A stretch of 7,220 nucleotides of DNA, from contig CAIWKW010000150.1 of assembly GCA_903913365.1 (NCBI GenBank), positions 1 through 7,220 on the forward strand, in the 5' to 3' direction. Origin of the DNA: Candidatus Doudnabacteria bacterium. Lineage in GTDB: Bacteria > Patescibacteriota > Doudnabacteria > UBA920. The notes under the pieces were generated by a model. That model did no database searches, was not told the DNA's origin, and saw nothing but the letters and a program-made list of their open reading frames with translations. The translations under genes and the position numbers were made by a program. Positions 1 through 4,760 of this stretch are shown here, one piece after another (positions within the stretch are counted from its first letter, which is position 1; every line of letters begins with the position of its first letter).

Positions 1-207
1 ACCGTCAGGCTCCAGTTTATAATCGCCCAAATCGTGGAGCAAACTGGCCATTTCCACCACAAAGGGGTTGGCTTTTTCAAGCTTAGCCATTCTTTTGGCC
101 AAGTTTAAAACCCGCTGCAAATGCCACCAATCGTGTCCGCCTTTGTCCTCGGAAAACTTTTTTCTTATAAAATTTTCTGTTTTTTTCAGTATTTGAATCT
201 TGTTCAT
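1..207 (-). CDS. HD-domain phosphohydrolase, YedJ-like (N-terminal part only)
   Basis: The reading frame begins at the ATG at 207-205 and stays open to the window edge, giving 69 residues with no stop. The N-terminal half of an HD hydrolase is plain: Gly24-His25-Asp26-Trp27-Trp28-His29 followed by Arg32-Val33, then Leu57-His58-Asp59-Leu60-Gly61-Asp62-Tyr63. The pattern GHDxxHxxRV ... LLHDxGDxK is typical of YedJ-like members of the HD superfamily, where His29, His58 and Asp59 would be metal ligands. The later Asp ligand lies outside the window. Family members are soluble metal-dependent phosphohydrolases whose substrates are mostly unknown. It follows the small Cys-pair gene by 31 nt and is probably co-transcribed with it. 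No Shine-Dalgarno site is visible ahead of the ATG. I am confident of the HD superfamily and less so of the subfamily. Full-length relatives run to roughly 200 residues, so most of the protein is missing here. Confidence 0.88.
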   Translation of the reverse strand, partial: MNKIQILKKTENFIRKKFSEDKGGHDWWHLQRVLNLAKRMAKLEKANPFVVEMASLLHDLGDYKLEPDG

Positions 208-238
208 AAAGAGCTAAATTTTAATTAATTTCTTTCGG

Positions 239-463
239 CTATCTTTCCGGTACAACCTTCTGAACAAAAAATTTGCCGCCAGGCACACTGCACTGCGGCG
301 GATAGCTTTGGGTAACAGGATAACCGGCTGCTTTGCACTCTTCAAAATTTTTAACTCTTGGCTTGGGCGGGTATTTGGCGCGCTCAAAAATAATCACCCC
401 GACTGCGGCCAATGCAATTAAAAATATACCTGAATATATTCTGACATCAGCACGTATTTCCAT
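239..463 (-). CDS. Small membrane-anchored protein with a conserved Cys-pair motif
   Basis: This 74-residue protein has one hydrophobic segment near the N-terminus (about residues 10-26), which reads as a signal anchor with a short charged N-terminus. A Pro/Lys-rich linker follows (residues 30-38). The rest is a compact module, Asn39-Phe-Glu-Glu-Cys43 ... Ala46-Gly47-Tyr-Pro49 ... Ser53-Tyr-Pro55-Pro-Gln-Cys58 ... Gly62-Gly-Lys-Phe65. I recall the FEEC-x-AAG-x-P ... SYP-x-QC pattern from many small extracytoplasmic proteins of Parcubacteria and related lineages, but I know of no assigned function. Cys43 and Cys58 could form a disulphide outside the membrane. The gene starts 51 nt after the Nudix stop, downstream of an imperfect stem-loop, and is followed 31 nt later by an HD hydrolase gene. 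It is the only gene here with a TAG stop other than the shifted frame of the lipoprotein. The short length and clear motif argue for a real gene; its role is unknown. Confidence 0.78.
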   Translation of the reverse strand: MEIRADVRIYSGIFLIALAAVGVIIFERAKYPPKPRVKNFEECKAAGYPVTQSYPPQCSVPGGKFFVQKVVPER

Positions 464-477
464 TTGTTTTTTACCCG

Positions 478-511
478 TTTACACTTACGCTCGGACGAGC
501 TTTGGTGTAAA
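478..511 (-). terminator. Imperfect stem-loop after the Nudix gene
   Basis: The outer arms TTTACAC (478-484) and GTGTAAA (505-511) and the inner arms GCTCG (489-493) and CGAGC (496-500) can pair around a 2-nt loop. A 4-nt mismatched section separates the two stems. The structure begins 3 nt after the Nudix stop and ends 14 nt before the next start codon, the same placement as the stronger hairpins elsewhere in the window. On the minus-strand transcript it is not followed by a U tract, so it is not a textbook intrinsic terminator. It may instead be an RNA 3'-end stabiliser. Confidence 0.35.
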
Positions 512-514
512 TTT

Positions 515-943
515 TTAAAAATTAATTGCGCCAGTATCCACAAGCTCTTTAAAAAAGTTGTCCAACAAGCCTTTATCCATATTTTTTATTTCTTCCGCCG
601 TAAACCATCCTGCTTCCAAACTTTCTTCATCAATTTGCGGCTCGCCCTCTATTTCGCCAATATAAGTAAGCCTTACCACGTGCCGGCCGGGTACTTTTAA
701 AATATCCTGAGCGGCCATAAGTTTTGGCGTGCCAATAAAATCCAGGCTGGTTTCTTCTTTAATTTCTCGCTTTAGATTTTCCATAAGCTGCGTTCCCGGA
801 TGAATCCGCCCGCCTACAATATCCCACTGCGGACCGACTTCCGGATACTTTTTAGGATTCCGGCGCACAAAAAGATATTTTCCCTCTTTATTTTTTAGCA
901 GTATTTTTACGCCAACCTGTAAAACTATTTCTTGGTTTTCCAT
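515..943 (-). CDS. Nudix (NUDIX/MutT-like) hydrolase
   Basis: This 142-residue protein, about the usual size for a single Nudix domain, hydrolyses a nucleoside diphosphate linked to another moiety; the substrate cannot be read from sequence. The Nudix box runs from Gly45 to Leu67. It contains Gly44-Gly45-Arg46, Arg59-Glu60-Ile61-Lys62-Glu63-Glu64 and Leu67, which supply the Mg-binding glutamates. Two consensus positions depart: Thr51 stands where the first Glu of the consensus is usual, and Ser66 replaces the consensus Gly. Neither removes the metal-binding REUxEE core. Upstream, residues 6-28 form the typical first strands ending in Phe25-Val26-Arg27-Arg28, and Gln39-Trp40-Asp41 precedes the box as in MutT-like proteins. 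The ATG lies 3 nt after the stop of the 402-residue gene, so the two are surely co-transcribed and perhaps translationally coupled. An AAAGGG about 11 nt before the ATG, inside the upstream gene's end, could act as a weak ribosome-binding site. Confidence 0.93.
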   Translation of the reverse strand: MENQEIVLQVGVKILLKNKEGKYLFVRRNPKKYPEVGPQWDIVGGRIHPGTQLMENLKREIKEETSLDFIGTPKLMAAQDILKVPGRHVVRLTYIGEIEGEPQIDEESLEAGWFTAEEIKNMDKGLLDNFFKELVDTGAINF

Positions 944-946
944 AAA

Positions 947-2155
947 TTAAGCTGCCCTTTCTTTTGGCTCAATAGGGTTTTTAATCGGCTGATTGCGAAT
1001 TGGCATTTCTACCACCTTTCCGGTCCTTAGGGCTTCTATAGCTTGCTCGTCCCGGCTTTTGTTTTGAGTTTTTCTTTCTTCCAGTTCCGCGTGCAATTCT
1101 TCTTTGGAAAATTTTCTGTTTTCAGAAAGCCAGCTCGCAATTTCATCATTGGCTTCCTTTGGCGTTTTTTCGCTGCGGCCTACCTGATTAAACAGTTCCA
1201 AAATTTTAAAATCAAAATATTTTAGCTGATCCATGTCCATGGTGCTGATTTTATTTTCAAACCACCCAAGCATAGATTCGTTAATTGCCACCCCGGGGCT
1301 TTTTTGCAATTTTCCCAAAGAAGCTTTTACGTCCGCTTTTTTAAATTTTAAAGTTGAATCTTTTTCCACGGCCCGCTGCTGCTTGTCAAAAAGCTCAACC
1401 GTTAAGGCCTCGTACAGCCTTAAATAGCCGTTAATTTTCTCGTTGTTGTTAAAAGAACCTCTAATCGGGTCCTGGTCTTTTACCCCAGGAGATTCCAGCC
1501 CGCTTAATCCGTGCTGCTTTCCTTCAAAACTTACCACATCTTCATATTTATCTTTTAGCTCGGCTTTTAAAGCATTCCTGACCATTTGACTGGCAAGTTC
1601 CAAATCGTCCAAGCCTACTTCCGTAGTTCCGCTTTTGCCGTTTGCTACTGTTTTTAAGGCCATTTCCACTGCATTTTTATAATCCTGCGGTCCTGAGTAA
1701 TGGCTAATTAGTTCTTTGGCAGTTGATTCTTCCTGCAGATTATTTCTTACGTCCGCCATTTCTTCCATATCCGTAGTGCCGGCGCGCTGACCCTGGTACA
1801 CCCGGTTAAGACGCAAAAACATCCACAAAGTTCTGTTGGTAAGCTGGATATCTTCGCGAATAATTCTGGCCAAAGCGCTAAAAAAATCCCCTGCCTTAAA
1901 TTCAGCCTTAACTTTTTCCAGTACCTCCCTTTGGCCGTTTGTCCCCTGCTGGTTTATCTCCGAAACATCCAAATTCTTTATCAAAATTTCCAGTTCCGCT
2001 TCCGCAACGGCTCTGTCCAATTCCGGATCGTAACCAACGGATTTGTTGCGCAATTCCGGCGACTCATTCGGAAAAACATTACCCCCAACAACAGCTCTAT
2101 TGGTTGGCAATGCATTTTTTTTCTCATTTTTATCTATTGGAACAACGTCGCCCAT
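947..2155 (-). CDS. Hypothetical soluble protein of 402 residues, unrecognised family
   Basis: I do not recognise this protein. It has no signal peptide and no membrane segment, contains no cysteine, and is rich in Lys, Glu, Asp, Asn and Gln, with predicted helices through most of its length. About the first 45 residues look disordered (Asn/Pro/Gly-rich). An acidic helix follows (roughly 47-66), then a helical section with Arg-Thr-Leu-Trp-Met-Phe-Leu-Arg-Leu near residues 108-116. The last third has a Trp/Phe-containing helical block, a charged helix rich in Glu/Lys/Arg, and a Pro/Ile-rich tail. No nucleotide-binding or metal-binding motif stands out. The start is set by the ATG 10 nt downstream of a TATTAT box, after the hisS stem-loop. 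It is followed by the Nudix gene at 3 nt, so the pair form one unit, but no functional link can be shown. The length and uninterrupted frame make it a real gene. A structural or scaffold role would be a guess. Confidence 0.85.
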   Translation of the reverse strand: MGDVVPIDKNEKKNALPTNRAVVGGNVFPNESPELRNKSVGYDPELDRAVAEAELEILIKNLDVSEINQQGTNGQREVLEKVKAEFKAGDFFSALARIIREDIQLTNRTLWMFLRLNRVYQGQRAGTTDMEEMADVRNNLQEESTAKELISHYSGPQDYKNAVEMALKTVANGKSGTTEVGLDDLELASQMVRNALKAELKDKYEDVVSFEGKQHGLSGLESPGVKDQDPIRGSFNNNEKINGYLRLYEALTVELFDKQQRAVEKDSTLKFKKADVKASLGKLQKSPGVAINESMLGWFENKISTMDMDQLKYFDFKILELFNQVGRSEKTPKEANDEIASWLSENRKFSKEELHAELEERKTQNKSRDEQAIEALRTGKVVEMPIRNQPIKNPIEPKERAA

Positions 2156-2165
2156 AATATTTTTG

Positions 2166-2171
2166 ATAATA
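2166..2171 (-). promoter_or_regulatory. Candidate -10 box ahead of the 402-residue gene
   Basis: The minus strand reads GTTGTATTAT here, and the last six bases match the -10 consensus in five positions. The same GTTGTATWAT string occurs ahead of hisS. The distance to the ATG (10 nt) implies an almost leaderless transcript. I see no acceptable -35 element at 16-18 nt; the upstream bases belong to the hisS stem-loop. Confidence 0.3.
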
Positions 2172-2180
2172 CAACGTCAA

Positions 2181-2218
2181 TTAACTACACTCATACGTCC
2201 ACGTATGAGTGTAGTTAA
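2181..2218 (-). terminator. Perfect 18-bp stem-loop after hisS
   Basis: The arms at 2181-2198 and 2201-2218 are exact reverse complements of 18 bp around a 2-nt CC (plus strand) loop. The central part reads CATACGT/ACGTATG and the outer ends TTAACTAC/GTAGTTAA. The structure starts 3 nt after the hisS stop codon (2224-2222) and fills most of the space before the next gene. It is not followed by a T-run on the minus strand, so it departs from a classical rho-independent terminator. Its position still suggests a transcript 3'-end element. The sequence is unrelated to the two palindromes near the PaaX-like gene. Confidence 0.55.
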
Positions 2219-2221
2219 CTT

Positions 2222-3517
2222 TTAAAAAGATTTTATTATATTCACAATGCCTTCTGCTGTTGCTTCTGTTTCCGTGCCGCCAGCCAGGCTTTTTACTTTA
2301 TACTTTCCACTTTTTACTTCATCCTCTCCCACCACAAGCACATATGGAATACTTTCTTTGTCCGCGGTTTTTACCTGTCCGGCAACTTTTCTGTCCGTTA
2401 AATCCACAGCAACCCTTATGCCTTGTTTGCGCAAATCTGCCGCCAGTTTATTGGCATCTTCCACAAAGCCTTCCAAATGGCAAATGTATAAATCCACAGT
2501 CGGTTTATATTCAGGCAACAGCCCATGCGTGTCCAAAAAATCGCGAAGGGTTACATCGCCGGCGCCAAAACCTATTCCGGAAACTTTTTCCACTTCGAAT
2601 AAGCCGACCAAATCGTCATACCGGCCGCCGCCGAACACAGAACGGTTGTTAACCGGACTTAAGTCAAACACTTCAAATACCGTGCCGGTATAGTAATCAA
2701 AGCCTCTAACCAGCGTCGGGTCGTAAACGAAATTTTTAATTCCCATTGCCTCCAGATTTTTAAAAACAATTTGCAGATTGTGTGCACCTTGGCTTTTGGG
2801 AGCTTTTTCTCCAAGTTCATCCAAACTTTTTACGTACAAAATATCCGCCAACATTTTAACTTTTTCGCCGACAATTTCTTTTGCCGCAAGCAAAAATTCC
2901 TCGGCTTTCATTTTGTGCATTTTATCAATGAGTTTGGAAAGCTTATGGGATTGCTCCTCGGTCAGCTGCAAATGCTCGTGCAACAAAAAATTTAACAGCC
3001 TTCTGTCATTAACCCGAATCTCAAAAGATTCGTCGCCGGCCCCAAACGCCTTCATAATATCGTAAGCCACGCATATCATTTCCACGTCGGCTTCAACACT
3101 ATCCACGCCAAACATATCCACGTTCAGCTGCCAATGCTCGCGCAAGCGTCCGCGCTGAGGGCGCTCATATCTAAACAAGTTTGGGATGGAATACCATCTT
3201 AAAGGAAACGTCAGTTCTTTGCGCTTTTGCGCCACCATCCTGGCAACCGTTGGCGTCATTTCCGGGCGAATGGTTACATCGCGCCCTCCGCGGTCTATAA
3301 ATGAATAGGTTTGCTCGTTAACTATTTCTTCCCCGCTTTTGGCTTTATACAACGCGGTTTCTTCTAAAATGGAGGCGTTATATTCCAAATAGCCGTAGCT
3401 TTCCGCCACTTTCTTCCACACGCCAAAAATATAATTTTGGACAAACTGGTCTTTGGGATAAAAATCCCTGGTGCCTTTGTAAGGCTCAAGCGAAAGTTTT
3501 TTATTTTCTATATTCAT
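2222..3517 (-). CDS. hisS: Histidyl-tRNA synthetase
   Basis: This class II aminoacyl-tRNA synthetase of 431 residues (usual length about 420-430) charges tRNA-His with histidine in the cytoplasm. Visible features in order: Tyr13-Lys-Gly-Thr-Arg-Asp18 near the N-terminus; Arg84-Pro-Glu-Met-Thr88; motif 2 at about 113-130 with Arg116-Tyr-Glu-Arg-Pro-Gln121-Arg-Gly-Arg and Arg126-Glu127; the histidine-binding segment Leu269-Val-Arg271-Gly-Phe-Asp-Tyr-Tyr-Thr-Gly278; Gly296-Gly-Gly-Arg299-Tyr-Asp-Asp; a motif 3-like segment at 313-328; and a C-terminal anticodon-binding domain from about 340 with the Asp375-Arg-Lys-Val-Ala-Gly380 stretch. Motif 3 is atypical: Gly320-Asp-Val-Thr-Leu-Arg325 occupies the place where most bacterial enzymes have Gly-Leu-Glu-Arg. 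The gene is flanked by stem-loops and has its own TATAAT box, so it is probably a single-gene transcript. Assignment is secure from several independent motifs. Confidence 0.98.
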   Translation of the reverse strand: MNIENKKLSLEPYKGTRDFYPKDQFVQNYIFGVWKKVAESYGYLEYNASILEETALYKAKSGEEIVNEQTYSFIDRGGRDVTIRPEMTPTVARMVAQKRKELTFPLRWYSIPNLFRYERPQRGRLREHWQLNVDMFGVDSVEADVEMICVAYDIMKAFGAGDESFEIRVNDRRLLNFLLHEHLQLTEEQSHKLSKLIDKMHKMKAEEFLLAAKEIVGEKVKMLADILYVKSLDELGEKAPKSQGAHNLQIVFKNLEAMGIKNFVYDPTLVRGFDYYTGTVFEVFDLSPVNNRSVFGGGRYDDLVGLFEVEKVSGIGFGAGDVTLRDFLDTHGLLPEYKPTVDLYICHLEGFVEDANKLAADLRKQGIRVAVDLTDRKVAGQVKTADKESIPYVLVVGEDEVKSGKYKVKSLAGGTETEATAEGIVNIIKSF

Positions 3518-3543
3518 GCATTAAATTTACCAAATTAAAGACT

Positions 3544-3549
3544 ATTATA
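3544..3549 (-). promoter_or_regulatory. Candidate hisS -10 box (TATAAT)
   Basis: A perfect TATAAT on the minus strand lies 26 nt before the hisS ATG and 4 nt downstream of the 36-bp palindrome. A start site about 7 nt further on would give a leader of roughly 20 nt. No TTGACA-like hexamer stands at 16-18 nt; that position is occupied by the palindrome centre (GCCGTT). If the promoter is real, anything binding the palindrome would sit directly over its upstream half. Confidence 0.4.
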
Positions 3550-3553
3550 CAAC

Positions 3554-3589
3554 CATAATTAAGAATAACGGCCGTTATTCTTAATTATG
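3554..3589. repeat. Perfect 36-bp palindrome at the 3' end of the PaaX-like gene (copy 1)
   Basis: All 18 pairs around the centre (between 3571 and 3572) are complementary with no spacer; the middle reads AATAACGGCCGTTATT. The palindrome contains the stop codon (3583-3581) and the last codon of the PaaX-like gene and lies 36 nt ahead of the hisS ATG. As RNA it could form a long A/U-rich stem with a GGCC loop, and because it is symmetric it would do so on either strand. Its 32-bp core recurs at 4134-4165 with a single compensatory pair difference (G-C at 3563/3580 here, A-T there). It could be a weak bidirectional terminator or a protein-binding site. Confidence 0.9.
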
Positions 3590-4114
3590 CATCAAATTAA
3601 ACCGTTTTAGCAAATCCTCATCATAATCCAAGGCGTCTGCCCTTATAATCCTAATATAACTTATTAATCCGCTAAGTTTTAAATATTCCAAAGCTTCTCT
3701 GTTTAAAGCATAAGGGCTGATAAAAACACTGGCTTGGAGCTTATAAAATCCGTTCCTTTTGAGGAGCTTTCTAAAAATATGCCGCTGAGATTTGGAACTC
3801 TCAGGAATATCATAAACTATAAGCCTCCACTTACCATCCCACTTCTGAACATGTGATAACTGAGCTTTTGAAAATAAAACCTGCAGCTGACCCTTATTGG
3901 TTAGCTGAATAAATTTTTTATTATTTTTTTCAGTAACTTTTAAAACTCCGCGCTTATGAAGCTGAAAAATGTTGGCATAATAATTTGGCCTGCTTACCCC
4001 ACGATTTCGCTTTGACCACTCATAAGGAGTTTCAAAAGGCAATGGCAAAAGTTTTGTCGATTCATAAATAAAATATAAAATTTCATCTACAAAAGTACTT
4101 GTTCTATTAGCCAT
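3581..4114 (-). CDS. PaaX-like regulator: winged helix plus Cas2-fold domain
   Basis: The 177 residues divide into an N-terminal winged-helix-like part (about 1-80) and a C-terminal Cas2-like ferredoxin fold (about 91-177). The first part includes Tyr45-Tyr46 ... Leu52-His-Lys-Arg-Gly56-Val-Leu and a wing ending Leu71-Thr-Asn-Lys-Gly75. The second opens with Trp92-Asp-Gly-Lys-Trp96-Arg-Leu-Ile-Val-Tyr101-Asp102-Ile-Pro104-Glu105. It continues through a helix with Arg111, Phe114, Arg115, Leu117-Leu118 to Gly122-Phe123 ... Gln127-Ala-Ser-Val-Phe131-Ile-Ser-Pro134. This two-domain order is that of PaaX-family repressors. Automated annotation often labels such CPR proteins Cas2, and Asp102 matches the Cas2 first-strand Asp. 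No cas gene or repeat array is present here, so regulator is the better reading, though nuclease activity cannot be excluded. PaaX proper is longer (about 300 residues), so this is a short form. Palindromes lie 19 nt ahead of its ATG and across its stop. The effector is unknown. Confidence 0.85.
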   Translation of the reverse strand: MANRTSTFVDEILYFIYESTKLLPLPFETPYEWSKRNRGVSRPNYYANIFQLHKRGVLKVTEKNNKKFIQLTNKGQLQVLFSKAQLSHVQKWDGKWRLIVYDIPESSKSQRHIFRKLLKRNGFYKLQASVFISPYALNREALEYLKLSGLISYIRIIRADALDYDEDLLKRFNLMHN

Positions 4115-4129
4115 ATGTTTTAAAACTCA

Positions 4130-4135
4130 ATCATA
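4130..4135 (-). promoter_or_regulatory. Weak candidate -10 box ahead of the PaaX-like gene
   Basis: The minus strand reads TATGAT, five of six matches to the -10 consensus, 15 nt before the ATG and abutting the upstream palindrome. No -35 is visible. The arrangement (palindrome, then -10-like box, then short leader) parallels that of hisS, which is the main reason for listing it. Chance occurrence in AT-rich sequence is quite possible. Confidence 0.2.
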
Positions 4136-4165
4136 ATTAAAAATAACGGCCGTTATTTTTAATTA
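4134..4165. repeat. Perfect 32-bp palindrome at the 3' end of the HD gene (copy 2)
   Basis: Sixteen pairs match perfectly around the centre (between 4149 and 4150), with the same AATAACGGCCGTTATT middle as the copy at 3554-3589 and the same TTAATTA ends. Of 32 core positions 30 are identical. The two that differ (4141 and 4158) form one A-T pair in place of a G-C pair, so symmetry is kept. The stop codon of the HD gene (4165-4163) is the first three bases of the palindrome on the coding strand. It ends 19 nt before the ATG of the PaaX-like gene. It could be a terminator of the DUF4173-HD unit or an operator for the regulator gene. Confidence 0.9.
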
Positions 4166-4753
4166 CTTCCCCGCGTCAGGCAGTTTTACCCACTTGTTGG
4201 CTTTTACGTGCCAATCGTTAATATTGGAGTTTTGAATTTCATCCCAAATTTTCTTGGCCGATTCGGTATACAGCTTTTCCGCTCGAATCATTTTTCTAAA
4301 CACATTCCACTCTTCGGGAATTTTAAAACCGTTGGCTTCTATCTCCTTCATTTCCAAATCCACGTCCAAATTGTCCGCGTCTTTAACAATTCTGGCTTCT
4401 ATGCTTTCGCGTTTATTATATTCTTCCAAAGTTTCCAAAGAGACTTTTTCCAGCATGGTGCCGGCAAAAAGATCCTTCTCGGCCCTGTCCTCGTCCGCTT
4501 TTACATAAACTTTTTGAATATAGCTTAAATCGGAAGTCCGGGTTTCGGCCAAATCGTGAGCCATGGCCATTTTAATAATTTTTGCCTCATCCCCAACTTT
4601 TTCCATTTTGGCAATCATTAAAGCAAGCCACATAACGCGGTACATATGCTCAAGCACGCTGCCAACCTTTTGGTTAATATGCTGGCCCCAGCCCCGCTGC
4701 ATGTTCTTAAGCGTGCCAATTTCGTACAAAAAATCCAAATCGCGGTTTGTCAT
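4163..4753 (-). CDS. HD-domain phosphohydrolase of the YfbR/HDDC2 (5'-deoxynucleotidase-like) family
   Basis: This 196-residue soluble protein has the length and motif order of COG1896-type HD hydrolases, whose studied members (YfbR, HDDC2) remove phosphate from deoxynucleoside 5'-monophosphates. The putative metal ligands are visible: His36 in Ser32-Val-Leu-Glu35-His36-Met-Tyr-Arg39-Val40, His66-Asp67 in Met64-Ala-His-Asp-Leu-Ala-Glu70, and Asp127 in Val123-Lys-Asp-Ala-Asp127-Asn-Leu-Asp. Glu70 and Asp75 follow the family pattern after the HD pair. The gene starts 7 nt after the DUF4173 stop and is surely in the same transcript. Its stop codon forms the edge of a perfect palindrome. The leader before the ATG is AAAAAATTT, identical to that of the upstream gene, with no Shine-Dalgarno sequence. 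Family assignment is firm; nucleotidase substrate is inferred from the family only. A link to the membrane protein is not established. Confidence 0.92.
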   Translation of the reverse strand: MTNRDLDFLYEIGTLKNMQRGWGQHINQKVGSVLEHMYRVMWLALMIAKMEKVGDEAKIIKMAMAHDLAETRTSDLSYIQKVYVKADEDRAEKDLFAGTMLEKVSLETLEEYNKRESIEARIVKDADNLDVDLEMKEIEANGFKIPEEWNVFRKMIRAEKLYTESAKKIWDEIQNSNINDWHVKANKWVKLPDAGK

Positions 4754-4760
4754 AAATTTT

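Noticed and set aside
2175..2180. TTGACG on the minus strand as a -35 box for the 402-residue gene
   Set aside because: The only good -10-like hexamer (2171-2166) is 3 nt away. At 17 nt the sequence is TTATGG inside the start region, so no working promoter can be drawn from it.
1931..2218. Plus-strand open frames across the start of the 402-residue gene and the hairpin
   Set aside because: Three overlapping plus-strand frames here are antisense to a longer minus-strand gene and run into the hairpin. Their composition is not protein-like.
2247..2693. A 148-codon open frame on the plus strand
   Set aside because: It lies entirely inside hisS on the opposite strand. Its Ser/Thr/Pro-rich translation is the usual antisense shadow of a conserved gene and shows no motif of its own.
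3554..4165. The two similar palindromes read as a CRISPR array, suggested by the Cas2-like protein between them
   Set aside because: There are only two copies, separated by more than 500 bp that is filled by a coding gene. They are fully palindromic, with no regular spacers.
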